64,000 bases of DNA from assembly GCA_002352205.1 (NCBI GenBank), contig DEHZ01000008.1, positions 52,547 through 116,546 of the forward strand. Reading direction: 5' to 3'. Positions 37,228-45,245 of the stretch are shown here, one piece after another (position 1 is the first letter of the stretch; each line of letters starts with the position of its first letter). The translations under genes and the position numbers were made by a program. A model generated the notes under the pieces. It saw nothing but the letters and a program-made list of their open reading frames with translations, ran no database searches and was not told the origin of the DNA. Origin of the DNA: Flavobacterium sp. UBA2787 (GTDB lineage Bacteria > Bacteroidota > Bacteroidia > Flavobacteriales > Flavobacteriaceae).

Positions 37228-38430
37228 TTAAGCTCTTTCTATGATGGCTGCATAACCTTGTCCGACGCCAATACACATTGTTATTAAGGCATATCGTTTT
37301 CCGGTTAGTTGCAATTCTAAAGCGGCGGAATAAGCAATTCTCGCACCTGTCACACCCAGCGGATGTCCGATAGCAATCGAACCTCCGTTAGGATTTAATC
37401 GAGGGTCGTTGTCGGCAATTCCCCAAGCTCTGGTGCAGGCTAAAACTTGTGCAGCAAAGGCTTCATTTAGTTCGATAATATCCATGTCTGCTAAAGTTAA
37501 ACCGGCTTTTGCTAATGCTTTGTTGGTGGCTTCAACAGGACCGATTCCCATTATTCTAGGCTCTACTCCTACCACTGCTGAGCTGACAATTCGGGCTAAT
37601 GGTTTGAGGTTATATTTTTTTACTGCTTCTTCGGATGCGATGATGGTTGCGGCTGCTCCGTCGTTTAAACCTGATGCGTTTCCGGCTGTTACGCTTCCTT
37701 CTTTTCTGAATGCAGGACGAAGTTTTGATAATCCTTCTAACGTTGAGTTAGGTTTTACAAACTCATCTTTTGAAAATAGGATTGGATCGCCTTTTCGTTG
37801 CGGAATTTCAACAGCAACAATTTCTTTAGCCAAACGACCTGATTGTTGAGCGGCAGCGGCTTTCATTTGACTATTGTAGGCAAATGCATCTTGATCTTCT
37901 CTTGAAATGTTATATTTTTCAACTAGGTTTTCTGCGGTTTCTCCCATCGCATCTGTTCCATATTGTTGATGCATTTTAGGGTTGATGAAACGCCAGCCAA
38001 AACTGGAATCATACATTTTACTATCAGTTCCAAAAGCGGCAGATGGTTTGGAGACAACTAATGGTCCGCGAGTCATATTTTCGATTCCGCCTGCAATAAA
38101 AATGTGACCGTCTCCTGCTTTTATCGCTCTGTTGGCGTGAATTATAGCTGATAATCCTGAACTGCACAAACGGTTTACGGTTTCACCCGGAACTGAATGC
38201 GGTAATCCGGCTAATAATAACGACATTCTGGCCACATTTCGGTTATCTTCTCCTGCTTGGTTTGCACAACCCATAATGACATCGTCATAAGCTTCTTTTG
38301 GAATGTTTGGATTTTTTTCTACTACGGTTTTGATGACCAAAGCACCTAAATCGTCCGGTCGAACGGCTGATAAGGTTCCTTGATAACTTCCGATTGGAGT
38401 GCGGACTCCGTCTATGATGTATGCTTCCAT
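37228..38430 (-). CDS. paaJ: 3-oxoadipyl-CoA / 3-oxo-5,6-dehydrosuberyl-CoA thiolase
   Basis: Thiolase that cleaves both beta-keto intermediates of phenylacetate breakdown, giving acetyl-CoA and finally succinyl-CoA. The 400 residues match the family. Nucleophilic C89 lies in VNRLCSSGLSA; NEAFAAQVLA near 323, GHPLGVTGAR near 354 and CIGVGQG near the C-terminus supply the other catalytic residues. Context among paa genes separates it from a general acetyl-CoA acetyltransferase, which sequence alone would not. It lies 204 bp after paaI; the gap holds a TAGCCCCGAT element and a GTTGTCG heptamer repeat. Confidence 0.92.
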   Translation of the reverse strand: MEAYIIDGVRTPIGSYQGTLSAVRPDDLGALVIKTVVEKNPNIPKEAYDDVIMGCANQAGEDNRNVARMSLLLAGLPHSVPGETVNRLCSSGLSAIIHANRAIKAGDGHIFIAGGIENMTRGPLVVSKPSAAFGTDSKMYDSSFGWRFINPKMHQQYGTDAMGETAENLVEKYNISREDQDAFAYNSQMKAAAAQQSGRLAKEIVAVEIPQRKGDPILFSKDEFVKPNSTLEGLSKLRPAFRKEGSVTAGNASGLNDGAAATIIASEEAVKKYNLKPLARIVSSAVVGVEPRIMGIGPVEATNKALAKAGLTLADMDIIELNEAFAAQVLACTRAWGIADNDPRLNPNGGSIAIGHPLGVTGARIAYSAALELQLTGKRYALITMCIGVGQGYAAIIERA

Positions 38431-38432
38431 AT

Positions 38433-38460
38433 TGTTGTCGGTTGTCGGTTGTCGGTTGTC
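38433..38460. repeat. GTTGTCG heptamer tandem repeat
   Basis: Four consecutive units of GTTGTCG (last one partial) directly upstream of the paaJ start codon. Confidence 0.8.
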
Positions 38461-38524
38461 ACTTTTTTGCTGACTGGTGAAAACTGACTTTTGTTTTATA
38501 ATTTACTCTTTTATGGTTGGCTCT

Positions 38525-38623
38525 TTAGCCCCGATTGAGCCGGTAGCTCCCGTTTTTTAAACGGGACTAAAGGCGAAAGCGGGAAAACGGTTTACTGAAA
38601 AAGCCCGAGCCATTCGCTTCTAA
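38525..38623. repeat. TAGCCCCGAT...GCTTCTAA element, copy 2 (99 bp)
   Basis: Starts TTAGCCCCGATTGAGCC and ends AGCCCGAGCCATTCGCTTCTAA in two conserved blocks, with an internal CCCGTTTTTTAAACGGG hairpin. It ends 12 bp before the paaI stop codon in the minus-strand sense. About 20 bp near its right end (TTTACTGAAAAAGCCCGAGC) are identical to copy 3. Confidence 0.8.
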
Positions 38624-38634
38624 TTATTTTTATA

Positions 38635-39039
38635 TTATTCCCACTCTTTTTCACTTCGGAATACTGTTCCTTTGAAAAGTGCGACTGTTTTTTCTTCTTT
38701 TTTTATTTCGATGGTATAAAACCCAAATTTATTTTTTAGAGCATTTTCGGTGGCGATGGCGATGATTTTATCGCCTTCTTTCAATGCTTCAATGTGATTG
38801 ATGGACGTGTCGATGCTCACCGATTGACGACCGTGGGAATTGGCGGCAAAAGCTAAAGCACTGTCGGCCAAGGAATACGTGATTCCACCGTGAGCGATGC
38901 CGAAACCGTTGGTCATTTCTTTACGGATTGTCATTGATAAGATGCATTTTCCTTCGGAAACTTCTTCTACGGCGATGCCAAGCCATTGACTGAAGGCATC
39001 GTTTTGAAACATTTTATTTACAATTTCATTCGGTTTCAT
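38635..39039 (-). CDS. paaI: Hydroxyphenylacetyl-CoA thioesterase PaaI
   Basis: A 134-residue hotdog-fold thioesterase. The central helix motif GIAHGGITYSLADSALAFA (about 47-65) carries the catalytic-type Asp and the HGG turn. PaaI removes dead-end aryl-CoA products and rescues CoA when the pathway stalls. Its ATG overlaps the last base of the paaH stop codon, a tight translational coupling. Length and motif match PaaI; other 4-hydroxybenzoyl-CoA-type hotdog thioesterases are excluded by context only. Confidence 0.9.
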   Translation of the reverse strand: MKPNEIVNKMFQNDAFSQWLGIAVEEVSEGKCILSMTIRKEMTNGFGIAHGGITYSLADSALAFAANSHGRQSVSIDTSINHIEALKEGDKIIAIATENALKNKFGFYTIEIKKEEKTVALFKGTVFRSEKEWE

Positions 39040-40202
39040 TATTTGAAAAAAGTTGTGTTTTCACGCTTCATTTTTCTTAAAATCGGACTGCAACGGTAGC
39101 GGTCTTCGTGGTATTCTTGATAGAGTTCGTCTATTTTATCGACACACCAATTGATTCCTTTTTCGTCTGCCCAAGCGAGTAATCCTTTTGGGTAATTGAC
39201 TCCTTTGGTCATTGCATTGTCGATGTCTTTGGCGGAAGCGATGTTTAAAAAGAAAGCTTCGGCAGCTTCGTTAATGAGCATCACTAAAATTCTGTCAACG
39301 ATATATTGCCCTAATTGGTTGTCCTCAGTTGGTTCTGGTAATTCTGAATTGTAATTATAGAAACCTCTTCCTGATTTTCTGCCTAAAAAACCGGCTTCAG
39401 AAAGTCGCTTTTGTGTGAAAGAAGGTTTGTATCTTGGGTCGAAATAAAAAGCCGTAAAAACAGTTTCGGTTACGGTGTAATTGACATCGTTTCCGATGAA
39501 ATCCATTAATTCAAATGGCCCCATTCGGAAGCCGCCGATGGTTTTCATTGCCCAGTCGATGGTGGCGAAATCGGCTTTCCCTTCTTCATAAATTCGGAGG
39601 GCTTCGCTGTAAAAAGGTCGAGCTACACGGTTGACAATAAAACCGGGTGTATCTTTGGCAATGGCAACGATTTTTTTCCAGTCGGTGATGGTTTGAACGG
39701 TTTGTTCTAACACTTCTTGACTGGTTTGAATGGCGGGAATGACTTCAACCAATTGCATTAACGGAGCCGGATTGAAAAAATGAATTCCGATTACACGTTC
39801 CGGTTTTTGACAAGATGCGGCAATGGAAGCGATTGATAATGAGGATGTATTGGATGATAGAATTGTTTCGGGTGAAACATAATTTTCTAATTCGGAAAAG
39901 AGTTTTCGCTTGATGTCTAAATTTTCAACAATGGCTTCGATGACTAAATCGGAATGAGATAATTCGGCAAATGTGGTTGCGTACGAAATATTATTGATGA
40001 TTCTGTTTTTTTCAGTTTCATCAATTTTTGCTTTTTCAACTAATTTGGTTAAGGTGTTTTCAAGGTTGATTTTACTCTTTTCCAATACGGTGTGATTGGT
40101 ATCATAAAGATGAACTTCGCAACCGGCTGTAGCGGCTACTTGTGCGATACCGCTACCCATGGTGCCTGAACCGATAACTGCTATTTTCAAATTAGTTTCC
40201 AT
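39039..40202 (-). CDS. paaH: 3-hydroxyadipyl-CoA dehydrogenase PaaH
   Basis: NAD-dependent oxidation of 3-hydroxyadipyl-CoA to 3-oxoadipyl-CoA. A Rossmann domain starts at once (KIAVIGSGTMGSGIAQVAA, about 5-23), HFFNPAPLMQLVEVI carries the catalytic histidine, and KDTPGFIVNRVARPF leads into the C-terminal helical domain. A second partial C-terminal domain follows (about 290-387), as in PaaH of other bacteria. I chose the ATG at 40202; a TTG at 40229 would add nine residues that overlap paaG. With this start, ATGGAAACTAA contains both the paaH start and the paaG stop, an 11-bp overlap. Confidence 0.93.
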   Translation of the reverse strand: METNLKIAVIGSGTMGSGIAQVAATAGCEVHLYDTNHTVLEKSKINLENTLTKLVEKAKIDETEKNRIINNISYATTFAELSHSDLVIEAIVENLDIKRKLFSELENYVSPETILSSNTSSLSIASIAASCQKPERVIGIHFFNPAPLMQLVEVIPAIQTSQEVLEQTVQTITDWKKIVAIAKDTPGFIVNRVARPFYSEALRIYEEGKADFATIDWAMKTIGGFRMGPFELMDFIGNDVNYTVTETVFTAFYFDPRYKPSFTQKRLSEAGFLGRKSGRGFYNYNSELPEPTEDNQLGQYIVDRILVMLINEAAEAFFLNIASAKDIDNAMTKGVNYPKGLLAWADEKGINWCVDKIDELYQEYHEDRYRCSPILRKMKRENTTFFK

Positions 40203-40974
40203 TGAATTCGGGTTTTCTTTTTTCAACAAAAGCGGTTACGCCTTCTCTGTAATCGTTGGATGAACTGGCTTCTATTTGCAAATCAGATTCTAATGCCAAT
40301 TGATTTTCTAAATTATTTGTCATCGACTGATTTAATAATCTTTTGGTTAAACCGATGGCTTTGGTTGGCATTTCAGCTAATGTTTCGGCTATTTTTGTTA
40401 CTTCTTCTAAAAATGATTCAGGAGAAATTACTTTGTAAACCATTCCTAATTTCTCTGCTTCAACAGCGGAAACTTTGTCGCCTAACATCATTAAAGCGGA
40501 AGCTTTTTGAAATCCGATTAATCGTGGTAGGAAAAATGTTCCGGCACTATCGGGAATTAATCCGATTTTGCTAAAAGCTTGTATGAATGAAGCGTTTTCT
40601 GAAGCTAAAACAATATCACAAGCCAAAGCAATGTTAGCACCAGCACCGGCTGCAACGCCATTAACCGCAGCAATAATTGGTTTTTCAATTGTTCTGATTT
40701 TTTGAATAATTGGATTGTAATGTTCTTCCAGAATTTTTCTGAAACCGGGATTTAAATCCGGATCGGTGACTTCTTTTAAATCTTGTCCGGCACAAAAGGC
40801 TTTTCCGTTTCCGGTAATGACGATGGCTCGAATGGAATTATCAGTTGAACAATCCGTTACTATTTTTTGTAAAGACAAAGCCATTTCACGGTTGAAACTA
40901 TTGAATACGTCTGGTCTGTTCAAGGAGATGAAGGCTACTTTGTTGTTTATTTTTAATTCGATTGAATTGGTCAT
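40192..40974 (-). CDS. paaG: Ring-1,2-epoxyphenylacetyl-CoA isomerase PaaG
   Basis: Crotonase-fold isomerase that converts the ring epoxide of phenylacetyl-CoA to oxepin-CoA. Oxyanion motifs are FCAGQDLKEV (about 62-71) and AGAGANIALACD (about 109-120). LIPDSAGTFFLPRLIG (about 142-157) carries the aspartate typical of PaaG, where hydratases have a glutamate-type site. The 260 residues fit the family. It is coupled to paaH by overlap. The gap to paaD (68 bp) contains a perfect 16-bp palindrome. Confidence 0.92.
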   Translation of the reverse strand: MTNSIELKINNKVAFISLNRPDVFNSFNREMALSLQKIVTDCSTDNSIRAIVITGNGKAFCAGQDLKEVTDPDLNPGFRKILEEHYNPIIQKIRTIEKPIIAAVNGVAAGAGANIALACDIVLASENASFIQAFSKIGLIPDSAGTFFLPRLIGFQKASALMMLGDKVSAVEAEKLGMVYKVISPESFLEEVTKIAETLAEMPTKAIGLTKRLLNQSMTNNLENQLALESDLQIEASSSNDYREGVTAFVEKRKPEFNGN

Positions 40975-40998
40975 ATTTTAATTTTCTTTTTTCGCAAT

Positions 40999-41014
40999 CC
41001 CGATAGCTATCGGG
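40999..41014. repeat. Perfect 16-bp palindrome CCCGATAGCTATCGGG
   Basis: A fully self-complementary sequence in the paaD-paaG gap. Its CCCGATAGC half is also the core of the TAGCCCCGAT element at 34519, so it may be a minimal member of that family. Confidence 0.75.
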
Positions 41015-41042
41015 AGCAGAGTCGCAAAACTTTGATGGGTTT

Positions 41043-41543
41043 CTATTTTAAACATTTGAAATAGTCAAATGGTTCTAAACAATCTTCGCATTGAAAAAAT
41101 GCTTTGCAGGCTGTTGAACCGAATTGACTTACTAATTTTGTGTTGAATGAACCACATTGTGGACATTTTACTAATTTTTTATTTCCTAATAATGCTTCTT
41201 TGTCTGCTGTTTCGTTTAATGGTGAAGCGATTCCGTATTTTTCTAAAGCTAATCTTCCTTTTGGGGTAATCCAATCGGTTGTCCAAGCCGGAGAAAGTAC
41301 TAGTTCTACTTTGGCTTCTAATCCTTTTTCTTGAAAGGCTTTGATGATATCATCTCCAATTACATCCATTGCCGGACAACCGCTGTAGGTTGGCGTAATT
41401 TGAACATTGACGATTCCATCTTGTAATTTGGCAGAACGAACGACGCCCATTTCCATTATCGATAGAACCGGAATTTCCGGATCGGAAACTGCTTCGAGGA
41501 TTTCGAAAAGTTTTTGGTCGATATGTTGGATTTGTTCTGTCAT
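41043..41543 (-). CDS. paaD: PaaD, maturation factor of the phenylacetyl-CoA epoxidase
   Basis: A 166-residue protein with an N-terminal DUF59/MIP18-like domain (about 10-95; SDPEIPVLSIMEMGVV and TPTYSGCPAMDVI) and a C-terminal zinc or Fe-S binding segment (CPQCGSFNTKLVSQFGSTACK ... CEDC). PaaD is needed for a functional PaaABC(D)E epoxidase, probably by helping to mature its metal centres. I chose the ATG at 41543; the upstream TTG at 41567 adds eight residues before the conserved start. It lies 51 bp after paaC. Confidence 0.93.
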   Translation of the reverse strand: MTEQIQHIDQKLFEILEAVSDPEIPVLSIMEMGVVRSAKLQDGIVNVQITPTYSGCPAMDVIGDDIIKAFQEKGLEAKVELVLSPAWTTDWITPKGRLALEKYGIASPLNETADKEALLGNKKLVKCPQCGSFNTKLVSQFGSTACKAFFQCEDCLEPFDYFKCLK

Positions 41544-41594
41544 TTTATTTAACCGCAAAGAATACAAAGGTTTTTCGATAAAGTCGTTATGTTT

Positions 41595-42347
41595 TTACCA
41601 AGTCATATTTGGATATGTGCGTTGCATATATTGTAATTCGGTTAGAATATAGCCCATATGTTCGCTGTGAATTCCTTGTTTTCCTCCTTTTTGGAAGTAT
41701 TCAATGTTTGGTGTTTGTAATGTTGATTCTTCTAAAATGGTGTTTACTTTTTTATAAAAAGCTTCTTTTAACTGACTTACATCGACTCCGATTCCTTCTG
41801 AAACCATTGCTTTTTCAGCATTGGTTTGATGAAATAACTCTTCTGTAAAAACCCACAAATCATTGAGGGCAGTTTGGATTCTGTTGTGACTTTCTTCGGT
41901 TCCGTCGCCTAATCTTCTGATCCAGTCCGATGAAAAACGAGTGTGATAGGAAACTTCTTTAATGCTTTTTTTTGCTATTGCCGATAATGTTGCATCAGAA
42001 CTATTCTGCAATTCTTGCAGCAACAATAAATGATACACATCAAATAAAAATTGTCGGCCGATGGAATAAGCAAAATCACGATTGGGTTGTTCTACCAAAA
42101 GGACGTTTTTGTAATCTCGTTCTTTTCGAAGAAAAGCGATTGTGTCTTCGGTGGCATCATCTCCAATTAGTTTGGCGGCATACTGATAGTAACTTCGCAC
42201 TTGACCGAATAAGTCAAGGGAAATGTTGGTCATCGCAATGTCGGTTTCCAGACTTGGTCCGTGACCGCAAAGTTCGCCTAGACGTTGACCTAAAATCAAT
42301 GAATTGTCGGCTATGCTGAAAATATATTGAACTAAATTGTTATTCAT
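41595..42347 (-). CDS. paaC: PaaC, structural subunit of the phenylacetyl-CoA epoxidase
   Basis: A 250-residue four-helix-bundle, ferritin-like protein. Conserved segments are LGQRLGELCGHGPSLETDIAMTNI (about 18-41) and EVSYHTRFSSDWIRRLGDGTEESH (about 132-155). It pairs with PaaA as the structural, non-catalytic subunit that binds PaaA and keeps the complex together. The gene follows paaB by 83 bp; that gap holds an ATTAAG-like repeat (ACCATATAAG variant). Confidence 0.94.
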   Translation of the reverse strand: MNNNLVQYIFSIADNSLILGQRLGELCGHGPSLETDIAMTNISLDLFGQVRSYYQYAAKLIGDDATEDTIAFLRKERDYKNVLLVEQPNRDFAYSIGRQFLFDVYHLLLLQELQNSSDATLSAIAKKSIKEVSYHTRFSSDWIRRLGDGTEESHNRIQTALNDLWVFTEELFHQTNAEKAMVSEGIGVDVSQLKEAFYKKVNTILEESTLQTPNIEYFQKGGKQGIHSEHMGYILTELQYMQRTYPNMTW

Positions 42348-42383
42348 ATTTTTTTATTTTACAATCTAAAACATAAAAAATTT

Positions 42384-42418
42384 AAACCATATAAGTCAAT
42401 TAAGCTCATATAAGTTTA
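42384..42418. repeat. ATTAAG triplet repeat, variant copy (ATATAAG form)
   Basis: AACCATATAAGTCAATTAAG followed by CTCATATAAGTTT between paaC and paaB. Same layout as the ATTAAG copies, with ATATAAG units. Confidence 0.7.
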
Positions 42419-42430
42419 AAAGCTTTGATT

Positions 42431-42712
42431 TTACATGTGTTTTAATTCGTCGGGAAGTTCATAAAAAGTTGGATGACGATAGGCTTTGTCTTTTGCCGGT
42501 TCAAAAAGCTCTGCACTGTCTTCCGGATTGGAAGCGGTGATTTGTGCTGATGGAACGACCCAAATGCTTACGCCTTCCATTCTGCGTGTGTAGACATCGC
42601 GAGCATTTTCAAGTGCCATTGTTGCATCACTTGCGTGAAGGCTTCCGCAATGACGGTGTTCTAATCCGTTTTTACTTCGTATAAATACTTCCCAAAGAGG
42701 CCAGTTTTTCAT
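42431..42712 (-). CDS. paaB: PaaB subunit of the phenylacetyl-CoA epoxidase
   Basis: A 93-residue subunit with the family pattern WPLWEVFIRSKNGLEHRHCG at the N-terminus and ASDATMALENARDVYTRRM in the middle. In known complexes PaaB bridges PaaAC heterodimers. It lies 68 bp after paaA; the gap has hexamer repeats built on GCAGTC (42725-42778). Confidence 0.95.
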   Translation of the reverse strand: MKNWPLWEVFIRSKNGLEHRHCGSLHASDATMALENARDVYTRRMEGVSIWVVPSAQITASNPEDSAELFEPAKDKAYRHPTFYELPDELKHM

Positions 42713-42724
42713 TTTCTTTAAGTT

Positions 42725-42778
42725 TACGGTCGCAGTCGCAGTTTGCAGTCTGAATACTGAAAACTGTGACTGTTAACT
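42725..42778. repeat. Hexamer tandem repeats between paaA and paaB
   Basis: GTCGCAGTCGCAG and AAACTGTGACTGT units in both orientations resemble those at 28380-28439 and 23241-23261. They are short degenerate tandem repeats with a 6-7 nt period. Confidence 0.6.
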
Positions 42779-42780
42779 AT

Positions 42781-43737
42781 TTATATTGCTTCTTTAACTA
42801 CTTTATTTTCTTGTTTTTCGGCGTAAGCCATGGCGGCGTCACGTACCCATTTTCCGTTTTCCCATGCATTTTTTCGGGCGGCGATTCGTTCTTTGTTACA
42901 GGGTCCGTGACCTTTTACCACTTGCCAAAATTCATCCCAATCGAGTTCGCCGAATTCGTAATGTTTGGTTTCTTCGTTGTATTTTAAGGTTGGATCAGGA
43001 ATGGTTAAACCAATCATATCAGCTTGCGGAACGGTTTGATCAACAAATTGTTGACGTAATTCGTCATTTGTTTTGCGTTTTAACTTCCATTTCATTGATT
43101 GTTCAGTGTGAACGGAAGCATCGTCAGTTGGTCCTAACATCATTAGCGATGGAAACCACCAGCGATTAAGTGCATCTTGAGCCATTTCTTTTTGTTCCGG
43201 CGTTCCGTTTGCCAATGTCATCATAATTTGAAAACCTTGTCGTTGATGGAAACTTTCTTCTTTACACACTCGTACCATGGCACGTGCGTAAGGCCCGAAA
43301 GAAGTGGTAGTTAATGGCACTTGGTTAATAATTGCTGCACCATCTACCAACCAACCAATGGCTCCCATATCTGCCCACGTTAGTGTTGGATAGTTGAAGA
43401 TACTGGAATATTTTGCTTTTCCGGAATGAAGTTGTTCGTATAATTCTTCGCGAGAAATTCCGAGGGTTTCGCAAGCGGAATATAAGTACAAACCGTGTCC
43501 GGCTTCGTCTTGGATTTTGGCTAACAAAGCTACTTTTCTTTTAAGCGAAGGTGCTCTGGTTATCCAATTTCCTTCGGGCAACATACCTACTATTTCGGAG
43601 TGAGCGTGTTGCGAAATTTGACGAATGTGTGTTTGACGGTATTTTTCGGGCATCCAATCTTTGGGCTCGATTTTTTCGTCGCGGGCAATTTTTGCGTCAA
43701 AGATTGCTTCTAGGTTTTTTACTTCGTGTTCTGACAT
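42781..43737 (-). CDS. paaA: PaaA, catalytic di-iron subunit of the phenylacetyl-CoA epoxidase
   Basis: Inserts one oxygen atom into the aromatic ring of phenylacetyl-CoA. A 318-residue ferritin-like protein. The di-iron ligands are visible as EIVGMLPEG (first Glu), [13 protein letters not shown] (ExxH at about 93-105) and [12 protein letters not shown] (ExxxH at about 160-171). PaaA works with PaaB, C, D and the reductase PaaE, all present here. The gene follows paaE after a 303-bp gap with three repeats, so it may need an additional promoter or be expressed by read-through. Confidence 0.95.
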   Translation of the reverse strand: MSEHEVKNLEAIFDAKIARDEKIEPKDWMPEKYRQTHIRQISQHAHSEIVGMLPEGNWITRAPSLKRKVALLAKIQDEAGHGLYLYSACETLGISREELYEQLHSGKAKYSSIFNYPTLTWADMGAIGWLVDGAAIINQVPLTTTSFGPYARAMVRVCKEESFHQRQGFQIMMTLANGTPEQKEMAQDALNRWWFPSLMMLGPTDDASVHTEQSMKWKLKRKTNDELRQQFVDQTVPQADMIGLTIPDPTLKYNEETKHYEFGELDWDEFWQVVKGHGPCNKERIAARKNAWENGKWVRDAAMAYAEKQENKVVKEAI

Positions 43738-43799
43738 AGCTTTTAATTTTTTAGTGGTTAGTTTTTGGCTAACAATTAAAATTTATTTTTTTACTTTTT

Positions 43800-43831
43800 G
43801 AACCATATAAGTCATATAAGTTCAAGTAAGT
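43800..43831. repeat. ATTAAG triplet repeat, variant copy (ATATAAG form)
   Basis: AACCATATAAGTCATATAAG then TTCAAGTAAG, in the paaE-paaA gap, directly beside another copy. Confidence 0.7.
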
Positions 43832-43842
43832 TTTTCTTTTTT

Positions 43843-43875
43843 TAACCATTAAGAAATTAAGGGACATTAAGGTTT
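43843..43875. repeat. ATTAAG triplet repeat, copy 3
   Basis: AACCATTAAGAAATTAAGGG followed by ACATTAAGG, twelve bases after the preceding variant copy. Confidence 0.8.
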
Positions 43876-43939
43876 TAATTTCTTGGGTTTTGGTTTACAT
43901 TATTTTGTTTTTGGCACTTTCGTTTTTATGGTTTCCTTT

Positions 43940-44035
43940 TTAGCCCCGATTGAAGCAAGTAGCTCCGCCTTGGCGGACTACTGCGGAAAGCGGGAATATG
44001 GTTTACTGAAAAAGCCCGAGCCATTCCGCTTCTAA
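43940..44035. repeat. TAGCCCCGAT...GCTTCTAA element, copy 3 (96 bp)
   Basis: Starts TTAGCCCCGATTGAAGC and ends TTTACTGAAAAAGCCCGAGC plus a CATTCCGCTTCTAA block. An internal CTCCGCCTTGGCGGA hairpin replaces that of copy 2. It ends five bases before the paaE stop codon. Confidence 0.8.
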
Positions 44036-44040
44036 AAACT

Positions 44041-45114
44041 TTAAACGCCAAAATCGATTACGACTTTTTTGGAAGTGGGAACGGCTTGGCAACTGAGTAC
44101 CAAACCTTTATCGACTTCGTTTTGATCGAGTGCGTAATTGACTTTCATTTCGACAGTTCCCTCGATGACTTTGCACTTGCAGGTGCTGCAAACGCCGCCT
44201 TTGCAGGCAAACGGTAGATCGGCACCGGCTGCTAAAGCTCCGTCGAGAATGTTGTCGAAATCATCGTCCATATCAAAGTGAAATTCCTTTCCTCCATCGA
44301 TGATGGTGACTTCGGTTCCTTCAACTTTTTTCTCTATAATTTTATTGATTCGCTGTTTATCTTCTTCGGTTATTCCGCTGGTAAACAGTTCGAAATGTAT
44401 TTTTTCTTTAGGCAAACCGGCTTCAATCAACTCGTCTTTTAGCAGATGAATCATATCTTCGGGTCCGCAAATGAAACATTCGTCGATGGACGGAACGTGG
44501 ATGAGTTTGCTGGTGATGATTTTCATTTTTTCTGAAGAAAATCGGCCGTTGAACAGTTCTGCCGGACGGTGCTCTTTGGTTAAAAAATGGAAAATTTCAA
44601 AACGGTTGAAATAGGTGTTTTTTAATTGCTCGATTTCTTCTTTAAACACGATGGATTTTACGGTTCGGTTTAAATAAAAAAGTTTGAAAGTAGCGTTGGG
44701 TTCGAGTGCCAAATGTGTTTTGATGATGGACAAAATAGGCGTGATGCCGCTTCCTGCCGCAAAAGCAATGTAATTTTTGGTTTGGGTTGGATTGATTTGG
44801 GTGAAAAATGTTCCGCTGGGCGACATCACATCCAAACTATCTCCTTTTTTCAATTTTTCGTTGATATAGCTTGAGAATAAACCGTGGCTAATTTTTTTGA
44901 CAGCAACTCTCCATTTTTTCTCCGTTGGACTGGAACACAATGAATAGGAACGACGCACATCTTGACCGTCAATCAAGGCTCGCAACGTTAAATGTTGACC
45001 TTGTGTGAATTGAAAATCGGTTTGTAATTCTTGTGGAATATCTAACGTGATGACGGAACAATCTTTTGTTTCCTTGTAGATATCGGCCACTTTGATGCTA
45101 TGAAATTTTGCCAT
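44041..45114 (-). CDS. paaE: PaaE, reductase of the phenylacetyl-CoA epoxidase
   Basis: Transfers electrons from NAD(P)H to PaaA. The FAD-binding domain lies at about 1-105 (RRSYSLCSSP at about 54-63), the NAD-binding domain at about 110-230 (AAGSGITPILSII; FICGPEDMI), and a plant-type [2Fe-2S] ferredoxin domain at about 265-357 with CKGGVCSTC and a later LSCQA supplying four cysteines. The 357 residues match PaaE. It is the first paa structural gene. A TAAATTTG -7 element at 45156-45163 and an inverted repeat at 45130-45149 lie in its 131-bp upstream gap. Confidence 0.95.
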   Translation of the reverse strand: MAKFHSIKVADIYKETKDCSVITLDIPQELQTDFQFTQGQHLTLRALIDGQDVRRSYSLCSSPTEKKWRVAVKKISHGLFSSYINEKLKKGDSLDVMSPSGTFFTQINPTQTKNYIAFAAGSGITPILSIIKTHLALEPNATFKLFYLNRTVKSIVFKEEIEQLKNTYFNRFEIFHFLTKEHRPAELFNGRFSSEKMKIITSKLIHVPSIDECFICGPEDMIHLLKDELIEAGLPKEKIHFELFTSGITEEDKQRINKIIEKKVEGTEVTIIDGGKEFHFDMDDDFDNILDGALAAGADLPFACKGGVCSTCKCKVIEGTVEMKVNYALDQNEVDKGLVLSCQAVPTSKKVVIDFGV

Positions 45115-45129
45115 AAATCGAATTAATTA

Positions 45130-45149
45130 AAACTAACAACTGTTAGTTT
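45130..45149. promoter_or_regulatory. Operator of the paa operon (inverted repeat AAACTAAC-N4-GTTAGTTT)
   Basis: A perfect 8-4-8 inverted repeat begins six bases downstream of the paaE -7 element, so it covers the transcription start region. That is a classic place for a TetR repressor, and the tetR gene is the next gene upstream. A related TAAC-N4-GTTA core lies at the tetR promoter. Confidence 0.75.
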
Positions 45150-45155
45150 ACTATG

Positions 45156-45163
45156 CAAATTTA
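45156..45163 (-). promoter_or_regulatory. -7 promoter element (TAAATTTG) of the paa operon
   Basis: Perfect TAnnTTTG on the minus strand, 41 nt before the paaE ATG. No TTG at the normal -33 position, as expected for a weak or activated promoter. Confidence 0.6.
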
Positions 45164-45245
45164 ATGATTATTTTTTAAAGTTACGAAAACGTTTGAAAAA
45201 AAGATAAAGATTTGAAAATGATTAACAAAGTTAACGGTAAATGAC

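Noticed and set aside
37409-37849. 146-codon plus-strand frame in paaJ
   Set aside because: Antisense shadow of the thiolase gene with low-complexity composition; paaJ motifs are unambiguous.
43754-43773. GTTAG and CTAAC half-sites before paaA as an extra TetR operator
   Set aside because: Half-sites are in the opposite order and the spacing is 7, not 4, so it does not match the TAAC-N4-GTTA core; sequence is also part of a short repeat.
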